Origin: Aquamicrobium aerolatum DSM 21857
Lineage (GTDB): Bacteria > Pseudomonadota > Alphaproteobacteria > Rhizobiales > Rhizobiaceae
Direction of reading: 5' to 3'
NCBI RefSeq assembly: GCF_900113935.1
Contig: NZ_FORF01000011.1
Coordinates: 62,001 to 126,000 of the forward strand
DNA length: 64,000 nt
Position 1 is the first letter of the stretch; every line of letters starts with the position of its first letter. A program made the position numbers and the translations under genes. Positions 30,317 through 39,644 of this stretch are shown here, in pieces. The notes below the pieces were generated by a model. The model did not search any database. It worked only from the letters and a program-made list of their open reading frames with translations, and had not been told where the DNA came from.

Positions 30317-31363
30317 ATGAGCTGGCATCCTGCGGACGACCGCTACGAGACGATGCGGTACAACCGGTGCGGGCGCTCCGGATTGAAACTGCCGGCGATC
30401 TCGCTGGGCCTGTGGCACAATTTCGGCCATGACCGGCCGCACCAGCTCAAGCGCGATCTGTGCCGCCGCGCCTTCGACCTCGGCATCACCCATTTCGATC
30501 TTGCCAACAATTATGGCCCACCGCCCGGCTCTGCCGAAGAAGCGTTCGGCGAGATCTTGCGCACCGACTTTGCCGGTTATCGCGACCAGCTGATCATTTC
30601 GTCGAAGGCCGGCTACGACATGTGGCCGGGGCCGTATGGCGAATGGGGGAGCCGCAAATATCTGCTCGCCTCGCTCGACCAAAGCCTCAAGCGGCTCGGC
30701 GTCGACTATGTCGACATCTTCTATTCGCATCGTTTCGATCCCGAAACGCCGCTGGAAGAGACGATGATGGCGCTCGATCAGGCGGTGCGCTCGGGCAAGG
30801 CGCTTTATGTCGGGCTGTCGTCCTACAATTCGAAGCGCACCCGCGAGGCTGCCGAAATTCTCAAGCAGCTGGGCACGCCCTGCCTGATCCACCAGCCGTC
30901 CTATTCAATGCTCAATCGCTGGGTCGAGGAAGACGGCCTGCTCGACACGCTGGACAATCTGGGCATTGGCTCGATCGTGTTCTCGCCGCTGGCGCAGGGC
31001 ATGCTGACCGACAAATATCTTGGTGGCATCCCCGAAGGCGCGCGCGCCGGACAGGGCAAGTCACTGCGCCCGACCCATATCAACGCCGAAAATCTCGGCA
31101 AGATTTCAGCCCTCAATGACATCGCCAAAAGCCGCGGCCAGACGCTGGCGCAGATGGCGCTGGCCTGGGTGCTGCGCGGCGGACGGGTGACGACGGCGCT
31201 GATCGGGGCGAGCCGCCCCGAGCAGATCGATGATTGCGTTGCGGCGCTGAAGAACCTTGATTTCACCGAGGCGGAGCTGGCGGAAATCGACACCTATGCC
31301 AAGGATGCCGGGATCAATCTGTGGGCGGCATCTGCCGAACGGCCCGGACCGCCGCGCAAGTAA
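30317..31363 (+). CDS. L-glyceraldehyde 3-phosphate reductase (YghZ-type aldo/keto reductase)
   Basis: A 348-aa NADPH-dependent aldo-keto reductase. The opening MSWHPADDRYETMRYNRCGRSG and SLGLWHNFG are typical of YghZ/Gpr. Catalytic tetrad positions: FDLANNYGP (Asp, Tyr), SSKAGYDMWPGPYG (Lys) and DIFYSHRFDP (His). YghZ detoxifies L-glyceraldehyde 3-phosphate and methylglyoxal in E. coli. AAAGGA before the ATG at 30317 supports this start over a GTG at 30302. It precedes a sugar isomerase by 46 nt, probably in one operon. Confidence 0.9.
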   Translation: MSWHPADDRYETMRYNRCGRSGLKLPAISLGLWHNFGHDRPHQLKRDLCRRAFDLGITHFDLANNYGPPPGSAEEAFGEILRTDFAGYRDQLIISSKAGYDMWPGPYGEWGSRKYLLASLDQSLKRLGVDYVDIFYSHRFDPETPLEETMMALDQAVRSGKALYVGLSSYNSKRTREAAEILKQLGTPCLIHQPSYSMLNRWVEEDGLLDTLDNLGIGSIVFSPLAQGMLTDKYLGGIPEGARAGQGKSLRPTHINAENLGKISALNDIAKSRGQTLAQMALAWVLRGGRVTTALIGASRPEQIDDCVAALKNLDFTEAELAEIDTYAKDAGINLWAASAERPGPPRK

Positions 31364-31409
31364 CAGCGCGGCCTTCACGGGTGAGGATGTTTTGGGAGGA
31401 ACACATCAC

Positions 31410-32477
31410 ATGACCACTGCGCCAGCGACCATGAAGGGGCCGGGAATTTTCCTGGCCCAGTTTGTCGGCGATCAGGAACCGTTCAACTCGCTGCCGTCGA
31501 TCGCGGCCTGGGCGGCAGGGCACGGCTACAAGGGCATCCAGTTGCCCAGCGGCGAGCCGAAGCTGTTCGATCTCGAGCGGGCGGCAGAGTCGAAGGATTA
31601 TTGCGACGAGATCAAGGGCGTGTGCGCTGAGGCGGGCGTCGAGATCACTGAACTGTCATGCCATTTGCAGGGGCAGCTGGTGGCAGTGCATCCGGCCTAT
31701 GACGCGCAGTTCGATGCCTTCGCCCCGGCGCATCTGCACGGCAACCCCAAGGCACGGCAGGAATGGGCGGTCGATCAGGTCAAGAAGGTGGCGCGCGCCT
31801 CACGCAATCTCGCACTGCCAGGGGCGGTCGGCTTTACCGGCGCGCTGGCGTTTCCCTATCTTTATCCGTGGCCGCAGCGCCCGGCAGGGCTGGTAGAAGA
31901 GGCCTTCGCCGAGCTTGGCCGACGCTGGAAGCCGATCCTCGAAATCTATGAAGAGTGCGGCTGCGATCTCGGCTTTGAAATCCATCCCGGCGAAGACGTT
32001 TTCGATGGCGCGACCTTCGAGATGTTCCTCGACGCGGTCGGCGGGCACAAGCGCTGCATGATCAATTACGATCCGTCGCACTTCCTGTTGCAGCAGCTCG
32101 ACTATCTTGCCTTCATCGACATCTATCATGAACGGATTTCGGCGTTTCACGTCAAGGACGCCGAGTTCAACCCGACCGGCAGGCAGGGCGTTTATTCCGG
32201 CTATCAGGGCTGGACCGAGCGCGCGGGTCGCTTCCGTTCGCTGGGCGATGGGCAGGTCGATTTTTCCGGCATCTTTTCCAAGCTGGCGCAGTATGGCTAC
32301 GACCGCTGGGCGGTGCTGGAATGGGAATGCTGTCTGAAGCACCCGGAGCAGGGGGCCGCGGAGGGCGCACCGTTCATCGATGCCCACATCATTCAGGTGA
32401 CTGACAAGGCGTTTGACGACTTTGCCGGTGGCAGCACGGATCGCGCGGCGTTGCGCAGGATGATGGGAATCGCCTGA
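31410..32477 (+). CDS. Sugar phosphate isomerase/epimerase (xylose isomerase-like TIM barrel)
   Basis: A 355-aa AP-endonuclease/xylose isomerase-like protein. Likely metal ligands are in LGFEIHPGEDVFDG, INYDPSHF, AFHVKDAEF and VLEWECCLKHP. The substrate is unknown; relatives next to YghZ and dehydrogenases act in inositol or rare-sugar breakdown. A strong GGGAGGA (31394-31400) precedes the ATG, which is complementary to the loops of the small RNA at 27.6 kb. An earlier in-frame start at 31257 inside the upstream gene is rejected. Confidence 0.88.
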   Translation: MTTAPATMKGPGIFLAQFVGDQEPFNSLPSIAAWAAGHGYKGIQLPSGEPKLFDLERAAESKDYCDEIKGVCAEAGVEITELSCHLQGQLVAVHPAYDAQFDAFAPAHLHGNPKARQEWAVDQVKKVARASRNLALPGAVGFTGALAFPYLYPWPQRPAGLVEEAFAELGRRWKPILEIYEECGCDLGFEIHPGEDVFDGATFEMFLDAVGGHKRCMINYDPSHFLLQQLDYLAFIDIYHERISAFHVKDAEFNPTGRQGVYSGYQGWTERAGRFRSLGDGQVDFSGIFSKLAQYGYDRWAVLEWECCLKHPEQGAAEGAPFIDAHIIQVTDKAFDDFAGGSTDRAALRRMMGIA

Positions 32478-32572
32478 CCGATGACGACCGGACAAGTGCT
32501 GCCGCTGTGTCGAAACACTCGACTTTGCGGCGCGCACGGGTTAGGGGGCGCTGAGATCAACGAGGCTGCGCC

Positions 32573-33259
32573 ATGACTTCTCCGACACTCATCGCTCCAT
32601 CCGTGCTGTCTGCCGATTTCTCGCGACTTGGCGAGGAAGTGGAGGCGGTGGTTGCCGCTGGCGCCGACTGGATCCATCTCGACGTGATGGACGGACATTT
32701 CGTGCCGAACATCACCTTCGGGCCGCAGATCATCAAGTCGATCCGGGGCCGCACCGACAAGATCTTCGACTGCCATCTGATGATCACGCCTGCCGATCCG
32801 TATCTGGCGGCATTCGCCGATGCTGGCTGTGACATCATCACGGTGCATGCCGAAGCCGGCCCGCATCTCGACCGCTCGCTGCAGGCGATCCGTGCGCTGG
32901 GCAAGAAGGCGGGCGTGTCGCTCAACCCGTCGACGCCGGAATCGGTGATCGAATATGTGCTCGACCGGCTCGATCTGGTGCTCTTGATGACGGTCAATCC
33001 CGGCTTTGGCGGCCAGGCCTTCATTCCGTCGGTGGTCGAGAAGGTGCGCCGGGTCAAGGCGATGATCGGCGACCGTCCGATCGACATCCAGATTGACGGC
33101 GGTGTGACGCCGGAAACCGCGCCGTTGGTCGCCGCAGCAGGCGCCAACGTGCTGGTTGCAGGCTCGGCGGTGTTCAAGGGCGGCTCGACCGAGGCCTATG
33201 CCAGGAACATCACGGCGATCCGCAACGCTGCCGATCTTGCCACCGGCAGCGCTGTCTGA
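32573..33259 (+). CDS. rpe: Ribulose-phosphate 3-epimerase
   Basis: Interconverts ribulose-5-phosphate and xylulose-5-phosphate (pentose phosphate pathway; also Calvin cycle). The 228-aa TIM barrel has [35 protein letters not shown] (metal His and Asp), [13 protein letters not shown] and [11 protein letters not shown]. All catalytic residues appear present. It lies at the end of a plus-strand group including gnd and converges with the chemoreceptor gene. Confidence 0.97.
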   Translation: MTSPTLIAPSVLSADFSRLGEEVEAVVAAGADWIHLDVMDGHFVPNITFGPQIIKSIRGRTDKIFDCHLMITPADPYLAAFADAGCDIITVHAEAGPHLDRSLQAIRALGKKAGVSLNPSTPESVIEYVLDRLDLVLLMTVNPGFGGQAFIPSVVEKVRRVKAMIGDRPIDIQIDGGVTPETAPLVAAAGANVLVAGSAVFKGGSTEAYARNITAIRNAADLATGSAV

Positions 33260-33269
33260 TCGACGCGCG

Positions 33270-34712
33270 TCAGACCGAATAGCCGATCCGAAGGCCGCCC
33301 CAGTGGCGGCCTTTGACGTAGATCGGCGCCGACACGTCCTTCATCAGCATGAAATTGCCGCCGCCCATGTCGCGCCGATAGGTCTGCAGCAGGAAGGGGC
33401 GGGTGTTGCGCCCGGCACCAAGGCCGGTGCGGTCGGTGAACATGCGCCGGTTGCGGCAATGGGCAAGGTTCCACGCCGGATCGTCGCCCTGCGGCTGCGA
33501 ATAGACCAGATTATGCGTTGGAATATAGCCGTTGCGGTCGATCGACACGCAGAATACGACGCGCGAATTCATGTCCAGCACCGGCTCCTGAACGGGCGGC
33601 AGGCAGGCGTCGGTGAAGGCCGTGAAGCGGGTCAGCACCTGCTGCGGGTTCGAGCCCGGCACCGGGCGATAATTTTCATCGAACAGCTCGCTCATGCCGA
33701 TCCGGCCCGCGTCGACCGCAGCTTCGAAGATCGCCGAGATTTCGGCAGACCGCGCCTTGCACATTTCAATCAGTGGCGTGTCCGGGGTCTCGATGTCGGA
33801 ACTGGCAATGAAGAGGATGAAATCCTCCGAGATGTCGAGGATGGCCTGTGATCGCTCGGCGGCGGAAGCAAGCTTGGCGTCGGATTCCTTCGTCATGCGG
33901 ACAATGGAATGGAGGTGTTCGCGAACCTTGTCGCTGGCCTCGATATTCTTGCGCACCGGGTCTGCCATCTGGTCGATATTGTCGGCGAGATGCTCGACGG
34001 TCGTGACCAGCGACTGGATCGTGCGGGTGGATTCACTGGCGCGTGCGGAGGCCTCGATCGCCGCCTCGGCGGTCGACACGTTGGTCTGAGCCGTGGCGCT
34101 GAGCTCGGTCAATGTGCCCTGCAGTGCGACGAGACTTGATTCATTGCGCTTGGCGGCACTGCCAATCTGGTCGGCGAGCGCCTTGATCGCGGTGCCGATG
34201 ACGGCAAAGCCCTTGCCGGCCGTGCCAAGCCGCGCCGCTTCGATCGAGGCGTTGATGGCGACCAGCTGGGTTTCGCGAGCGATTTCGTTGATCGATGCGC
34301 TGACATCGCTCACCAGCTTGATGGTTTCGGTGACGCGATCCAGCGCCGCGGAAAATCCCATCACGCCGTCGCTGAGCGAGCGCATGTTGCTGACCGCATC
34401 ATCGAGCGTTCCGGCCACCGCATCAGCGCTTGCCGACAGGATCGAACGCGTCTGCGAGGCGGAAGTGCCCACTTCTTCCATGGACGCGGCAAGGCGCGAA
34501 TTTGCCTCGCCGGTCTCGCGTGCCGAACGCACGACGTCGCGCAAGGTCTCGATCTGGTTGCGGCCAAGATGGCCGAGATCGTCAATGATGCCGACAATAT
34601 CGGCGATCTCGATGCCGAGTCTGCTGGCGCGTTCCCCGATCGCGCTCATGTCGACATCATGATGGTGTGGAGCGTCGTCTTCGGCGACGGCGCGCAGCGG
34701 TACAATGTTCAT
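33270..34712 (-). CDS. Soluble methyl-accepting chemotaxis protein with C-terminal sensor domain
   Basis: A 480-aa protein with no membrane segment. Residues ~30-300 are the MCP signalling coiled coil; the CheA/CheW tip matches TQLVAINASIEAARLGTAGKGF (tip core around 148-169). The C-terminal ~180 residues (RVVFCVSIDRNGYIPTH, CRNRRMFTDRTGLGAG, GRHWGGLRIGY) resemble a Cache-like or related ligand-binding fold placed after, not before, the signalling domain. It probably senses a cytoplasmic ligand and reports to CheA. A GGGGAG site precedes the ATG. No che genes are in the window. Confidence 0.87.
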   Translation of the reverse strand: MNIVPLRAVAEDDAPHHHDVDMSAIGERASRLGIEIADIVGIIDDLGHLGRNQIETLRDVVRSARETGEANSRLAASMEEVGTSASQTRSILSASADAVAGTLDDAVSNMRSLSDGVMGFSAALDRVTETIKLVSDVSASINEIARETQLVAINASIEAARLGTAGKGFAVIGTAIKALADQIGSAAKRNESSLVALQGTLTELSATAQTNVSTAEAAIEASARASESTRTIQSLVTTVEHLADNIDQMADPVRKNIEASDKVREHLHSIVRMTKESDAKLASAAERSQAILDISEDFILFIASSDIETPDTPLIEMCKARSAEISAIFEAAVDAGRIGMSELFDENYRPVPGSNPQQVLTRFTAFTDACLPPVQEPVLDMNSRVVFCVSIDRNGYIPTHNLVYSQPQGDDPAWNLAHCRNRRMFTDRTGLGAGRNTRPFLLQTYRRDMGGGNFMLMKDVSAPIYVKGRHWGGLRIGYSV

Positions 34713-34837
34713 CCGGTTCTCCCCCCACGGATCTTGGGGGGAGAGAATTGATGCATCAGCTTAATTTCGCGTTAACTAAAATAGTCTTCGCAGCTGCAGT
34801 CGAGCCAAGGATTTCCCTGCATCTTGCTGAAATATTG

Positions 34838-37777
34838 CTAGTGCGCTTCGTCCCAGTTTCTTGCAGCGCGCGCATCGACATGCAGCGGAACCTTCATGGC
34901 AACGGCGGGCATGGCCGCGTTTTCCATGACGGTGCGGATCACCGGGATCGCGGCTTCCACTTCCAATTCCGGCGCTTCGAAGATCAGTTCGTCGTGAACC
35001 TGCAGCAGCATCTGCGTCTGCGTCAGGCCAGCGCTTTGCAGCGCATCTTCGATCCGCGTCATGGCACGGCGGATGATGTCGGCGGCTGAACCCTGAATCG
35101 GCGCATTGATCGCGGCGCGCTCGTTGAAAGCGCGGATCGACGGGTTGGAGGCGCGGATTTCGGGATAGTTGACGCAGCGGCCAAAGATCGTCTCGACATA
35201 GCCGTTCTCGCGCGCCGCCGCCTTGGTGGCTTCCATATAATCGCGGATGCCGGGGAAGCGCTCGAAATACTTCTTGATGTAGGCGCCGGCTTCCTCGCGC
35301 GGGATCGACAGCTGGTTGGCAAGGCCGAAGGCCGAAATGCCATAGATGATGCCGAAATTGATCGCCTTGGCGCGGCGGCGCACTTCGCCGGGCATGTTTT
35401 CGAGCGGCACGCCGAACATTTCCGACGCTGTCATCGTGTGGATGTCGATGCCGTCGGCAAAGGCCTGACGCAATTGCGGAATGTCGGCGATGTGAGCGAG
35501 CACGCGCAGCTCGATCTGGCTGTAGTCGGCCGAAATCAGCAGATTGCCCGGCTCGGCGATGAAGGCGGTGCGGATCTTGCGCCCTTCAGCGGTGCGAACA
35601 GGAATGTTCTGCAGGTTCGGATCGGATGAGGACAGGCGGCCGGTCGTCGTCGCAGCCATCGCATAGGAAGTGTGGACCCGATGGGTCTGCGGGTTGATAA
35701 AACCGGGCAGCGCGTCGGTATAGGTCGATTTCAGCTTGGTCAGCTGGCGCCAGTCGACAATCTTGCGCGGCATTTCGTGCCCTTCGGCGGCCAGTTCCTC
35801 AAGGATCTGGGCCGAGGTTGCCCATTGGCCGGTCTTGGTCTTGGTGCCGCCCGGAATGCCGAGCTTGTCGAACAGAATTTCGCCCAGCTGCTTGGGTGAG
35901 CCGACATTGAACTTCTCGCCCGCAAGCGTCTGGATCTCGTCTTCGAGCGCTGCCGCGCCTTGCGCCAGATCACCGGAAAGACGGCTGAGGATCTGCCGGT
36001 CAATCGAGATGCCGCGCTGTTCCATGCGGGCAAGCACTGGCGTCAGCGGACGCTCAAGGCGCTCATAGACCGAAACGAGGCCGTCTTGCGCGAGACGCGG
36101 CTTGAACACCCGCCACAGGCGCAGGACGATCTCGGCGTCTTCGGCGCCATAGGCGGTGGCTTTGTCGATCTCGACCATGTCGAAGCTGACCGCGCTCTTG
36201 CCCGAGCCGCAGACATCCTTCAGCGTCATCGGCGTGTAGTCGAGCCAGCGCTGCGCCAGAGAATCGATGCTGTGGCTGGCGGCCATGCCGGCGTCGAGCG
36301 CATAGGACATCAGCATCGTGTCGTCGAACGGGGCAATGTCGATGCCATGGCGCTGCATGACGACGAGGTCGAACTTCAGGTCCTGCGCGATCTTGAGGAC
36401 GGCGCGGTCTTCCAGAAGCGTGCGCAGCTCCGCCAAAGCCTCGCGCACGGGGATCTGACCTTCGACGGTCCCGCCGCCCAGAAGATCGCCAGCGCCCGAT
36501 TTGTGCGCCAGCGGCACATAGGCCGCCTTGCCTGGCTCAAGCGCCAGCGAGAAACCGGCAAGCTCGGCGCGCATCGGATCGAGCGAGGTGGTCTGGGTGT
36601 TGAAAGCAACCAGGCCGGTGTCGCGCGCGGCGGCGATCCATGCGCGCAAGGTGGCGATGTCGCGGATGGCGATAGCGGCGGCGGGATCGATGGCGCTTGC
36701 GCGCGCCTCGGTCTTGCGGAACGCGACAAGGTCGGCCGGCGTCATCACGCCGGGCGCATTTTGCGCTGGTGCGCTGGCGGCTGCCGCGTCGGGTGCTGAA
36801 GCAGACGGAGCAACGTCGAGGTCCGGGCCATGGGCTTCAGCGACAGAAGCCACGGCGACATGGGCTGCCTCGATCTGCGCGGCGTCGGTACCGGTGACGT
36901 CGGCGACGCGGCGCGTCAGCGTGGTGAACTCCATCGCCTTGAGGAAGGAGATCAGCTTTGGCCCGTTCGGCGGCTGGAGCGTCATCGTGTCGAGCGGGTC
37001 GATGTCGACGATGTCGTTCTTCAGGCGCACCAGCTCGCGCGACAGAAGCGCCTTGTCGCGGTTTTCGATCAGCGTTTCGCGGCGCTTGTTCTGCTTGATC
37101 TCGGAGGCGCGGGCGAGCAGCGTGTCGAGGTCGCCATATTCCTCCAGAAGCTGGGCGGCGGTCTTCTGGCCGATGCCCGGAACGCCCGGAATGTTGTCGA
37201 CCGAGTCGCCCATCAGCGCCTGCAGGTCGATCATTTTCTCCGGCGGCACGCCCCATTTCTCGATGACTTCGGGGACGTTGATCTCCTTGTCCTTCATCGG
37301 GTCGTAAAGCGACACCGAACCATTGACGAGCTGCATCAGATCCTTGTCCGAGGAAATGATGGTCGTCTCGCCGCCAGCCTCCGTGGCAAGGCGCGCATAG
37401 GTGGCGATGATGTCGTCGGCTTCATAGCCTTCCATCTCGATGCAAGGCAGGTCGAAGGCGCGGGTCGCCTCGCGGATCAGCCCGAATTGCGGGATCAGAT
37501 CCTCGGGCGGGGCCGAACGGTTGGCCTTGTATTCGGGATAAAGATCCTTGCGGAAGGTCTGCGACGAATAGTCGAAGATCACCGCGAAATGGGTCGGGGG
37601 CTCGCCGACATCGGTGTCGCGCGCATTCTGCATCAGCTTCCACAGCATGTTGCAGAAGCCGGCAACGGCACCGACCGGCAGGCCGTCGCTCTTGCGCGTC
37701 AGCGGCGGGAGGGCGTGATAGGCGCGGAAGATGTAGCCCGAGCCGTCAACGAGGAAGAGATGATCGCCATTTTTCAT
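34838..37777 (-). CDS. polA: DNA polymerase I
   Basis: 979 aa. Order: 5'-3' exonuclease (LFLVDGSGYIFRAYHALP, SSDKDLMQLV, MGDSVDNIPGVPGIG), an Ala-rich linker, 3'-5' exonuclease, then polymerase with ISADYSQIELRVLAHIA (motif A), RRRAKAINFGIIYG (motif B) and LQVHDELIFE (motif C). In the proofreading domain the first motif reads FNTQTTSLDP instead of the usual DTE, so both carboxylates (E. coli D355, E357) are Asn and Gln, while the other two (in LKFD and YGAED) remain. The ATG at 37777 fits homologues (MKNGDHLFLVDG); an ATG at 37813 is an alternative. Confidence 0.96.
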   Translation of the reverse strand: MKNGDHLFLVDGSGYIFRAYHALPPLTRKSDGLPVGAVAGFCNMLWKLMQNARDTDVGEPPTHFAVIFDYSSQTFRKDLYPEYKANRSAPPEDLIPQFGLIREATRAFDLPCIEMEGYEADDIIATYARLATEAGGETTIISSDKDLMQLVNGSVSLYDPMKDKEINVPEVIEKWGVPPEKMIDLQALMGDSVDNIPGVPGIGQKTAAQLLEEYGDLDTLLARASEIKQNKRRETLIENRDKALLSRELVRLKNDIVDIDPLDTMTLQPPNGPKLISFLKAMEFTTLTRRVADVTGTDAAQIEAAHVAVASVAEAHGPDLDVAPSASAPDAAAASAPAQNAPGVMTPADLVAFRKTEARASAIDPAAAIAIRDIATLRAWIAAARDTGLVAFNTQTTSLDPMRAELAGFSLALEPGKAAYVPLAHKSGAGDLLGGGTVEGQIPVREALAELRTLLEDRAVLKIAQDLKFDLVVMQRHGIDIAPFDDTMLMSYALDAGMAASHSIDSLAQRWLDYTPMTLKDVCGSGKSAVSFDMVEIDKATAYGAEDAEIVLRLWRVFKPRLAQDGLVSVYERLERPLTPVLARMEQRGISIDRQILSRLSGDLAQGAAALEDEIQTLAGEKFNVGSPKQLGEILFDKLGIPGGTKTKTGQWATSAQILEELAAEGHEMPRKIVDWRQLTKLKSTYTDALPGFINPQTHRVHTSYAMAATTTGRLSSSDPNLQNIPVRTAEGRKIRTAFIAEPGNLLISADYSQIELRVLAHIADIPQLRQAFADGIDIHTMTASEMFGVPLENMPGEVRRRAKAINFGIIYGISAFGLANQLSIPREEAGAYIKKYFERFPGIRDYMEATKAAARENGYVETIFGRCVNYPEIRASNPSIRAFNERAAINAPIQGSAADIIRRAMTRIEDALQSAGLTQTQMLLQVHDELIFEAPELEVEAAIPVIRTVMENAAMPAVAMKVPLHVDARAARNWDEAH

Positions 37778-37893
37778 GCGGCAGGGGTAGCGCGCGGGGT
37801 CATTTCTGTCCATCTCTAAGCGCGGCTTTGCAGTGAGTTCCTGCCATGCAAGGGCATCACGACGATGTTACAGAATGGTAATGTTGAGAGCCC

Positions 37894-37899
37894 TTGAAA
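37894..37899 (+). promoter_or_regulatory. Possible -35 element for the polA-adjacent small RNA
   Basis: TTGAAA, preceded by C (CTTGAAA resembles the alphaproteobacterial -35 CTTGAC). The -10 about 17 nt downstream is poor. Its place about 35 nt before the first small stem of the RNA supports it weakly. Confidence 0.35.
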
Positions 37900-37929
37900 C
37901 GCCACTTTCACACACCAAATTCTGATGTA

Positions 37930-38073
37930 TCGGCAATTATAGCCGAGTCCGGTCCAAGGCTCGTCCCCCGCCTCACCGGACACAGCGGGAGCCTCATCCC
38001 CCTCTCCGGGCTCCCGCAATTGTTTGAGTAAAGGCCGCTGTGGTATCCCCCTCCGCCACAGCGGCTCTTTTTT
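37930..38073 (+). ncRNA. Small RNA with three C-rich-loop hairpins next to polA (alpha-r7-like)
   Basis: Divergent from polA. Hairpin A: GTCCGGT / ACCGGAC (37947-37981), 21-nt loop containing GTCCCCCGCCTC. Hairpin B: GCGGGAGCC / GGCTCCCGC (37985-38017), loop TCATCCCCCTCTCCG. Hairpin C: a 10-bp stem GCCGCTGTGG / CCACAGCGGC (38034-38065), loop TATCCCCCTCCG, followed by TCTTTTTT: a textbook intrinsic terminator. A possible -35 TTGAAA is at 37894-37899. All three loops share TCCCCC(G/T)C, complementary to G-rich ribosome binding sites. I recall the rhizobial alpha-r7 sRNA lying beside polA; that identity is from memory, not a search. Confidence 0.85.
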
Positions 38074-38241
38074 GCCTGCCGCACGGCTCGTTCCCCACAT
38101 TGAATATTCAGCTTCGACGGCGTGCAGGCTCACGCTGGCCGAAAAGATTGTTGATGCTGCCAGCGGCTGAATGGCGGCTGGGGGCTTTCCGCAGCCAATC
38201 GGCGGCGATAGGGTCACGGCAAATCATCGAAAGGCTAGCTG

Positions 38242-39627
38242 ATGTCTGTTGTTTCTCCTGTTCTTGATCAAATCGATGCCAATCTCGACGCAAGTCTGGA
38301 GCGTTTGTTTGCGTTGCTGCGGATTCAGTCGATTTCGACCGACCCGGCCTATGCCGGTCAGTGCCGGAATGCGGCGCAGTGGCTGGTGGATGACCTGACC
38401 TCGATCGGGTTCGAGGCCAGCGTGCGCGACACGAGCGGGCATCCGATGGTGGTGGCGCATCATGACGGGCCGGAGGGATCACCGCATGTCTTGTTTTATG
38501 GCCATTACGACGTTCAGCCGGTCGACCCGCTGGAATTGTGGACCGACGATCCGTTCGCCCCGAGCCTCAAGGAAGTCGAGCCGGGCCGCAAGGTGATTTT
38601 CGGGCGTGGCGCGTCGGACGACAAGGGACAGCTCATGCTGTTCGTCGAGGCCTGCCGGGCGTGGAAACAGGTGCATGGCTCGCTGCCGTGCAAGATCACG
38701 CTTTTGTTCGAGGGCGAGGAAGAATCCGGCTCGCCGTCGCTGAAGCCGTTCCTTGAAGCCAATGCGGATGAGCTGAAGGCCGATTTCGCGCTGGTCTGCG
38801 ACACCGGCATGTGGGACCGCACGACGCCATCGATCGACACCTCGCTGCGCGGGCTGGTCGGCGAGGAAATCACAATCAAGGCGGCAAACCGCGACCTGCA
38901 TTCGGGCATGTATGGCGGGGCAGCAGCCAACCCGATCCGTATCCTGACGAAGATTCTCGGCGCGGTGCATGACGACACGGGCCGCGTCACCATTCCGGGC
39001 TTTTACGACGGGGTCGAGGAAACGCCGTCGCAGATCAAGCAGTCCTGGGATGCGCTCGGCCAGACGGTCGAGGGTTTTCTCGGGCCGATCGGCTTGTCCG
39101 AATTGTCGGGTGAAAAGGGCCGCTCCCTGCTGGAGCTGGTGTGGGCGCGCCCGACGGCAGAGTTCAACGGCATCAATGGCGGCTATACCGGCAAGGGTTT
39201 CAAAACCGTGATTGCGGCGGAAGCGTCGGCGAAAGTGTCGTTCCGGCTGGTGCACAAGCAGGATCCGGACAAGATCCGCGCCGCGTTCCGCAAATTTGTC
39301 GAGGAACGTATTCCGGGCGATTGCTCGGTCGAGTTCCTGCGCCATGGCGGCTCGCCGGCGATCCAGCTGGCCTATGATTCGCCTGTCATTACCAAGGCCA
39401 AGGCGGCGTTGTCGGATGAGTGGGACAAGCCGGCTGTGCTCACGGGCAGCGGCGGCTCGATCCCGATTGTTGGCGATTTCCGTACTTTCCTTGGCATGGA
39501 ATCGCTTCTGGTCGGCTTTGCGCTGGCGGACGATTGCATTCACTCGCCAAACGAGAAATACGACCTCAATTCGTTCCACAAGGGACAGAGAAGCTGGGCG
39601 CGCATTCTTGCCGCGCTGACGGCATGA
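38242..39627 (+). CDS. M20 family metallopeptidase/dipeptidase
   Basis: A 461-aa zinc dipeptidase of the M20/M25/M40 group. GHYDVQPVDPLELWTDDPF carries a zinc His and Asp, GRGASDDKGQ the bridging Asp, LFEGEEESGSP the catalytic and metal Glu, and DDCIHSPNEKYDL the last zinc His. No signal peptide, so cytoplasmic. AAAGG precedes the ATG. Its stop overlaps a possible upstream start of the RNase D gene. Confidence 0.92.
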   Translation: MSVVSPVLDQIDANLDASLERLFALLRIQSISTDPAYAGQCRNAAQWLVDDLTSIGFEASVRDTSGHPMVVAHHDGPEGSPHVLFYGHYDVQPVDPLELWTDDPFAPSLKEVEPGRKVIFGRGASDDKGQLMLFVEACRAWKQVHGSLPCKITLLFEGEEESGSPSLKPFLEANADELKADFALVCDTGMWDRTTPSIDTSLRGLVGEEITIKAANRDLHSGMYGGAAANPIRILTKILGAVHDDTGRVTIPGFYDGVEETPSQIKQSWDALGQTVEGFLGPIGLSELSGEKGRSLLELVWARPTAEFNGINGGYTGKGFKTVIAAEASAKVSFRLVHKQDPDKIRAAFRKFVEERIPGDCSVEFLRHGGSPAIQLAYDSPVITKAKAALSDEWDKPAVLTGSGGSIPIVGDFRTFLGMESLLVGFALADDCIHSPNEKYDLNSFHKGQRSWARILAALTA

Positions 39628-39644
39628 GTGCGAAGGGCAATCCG

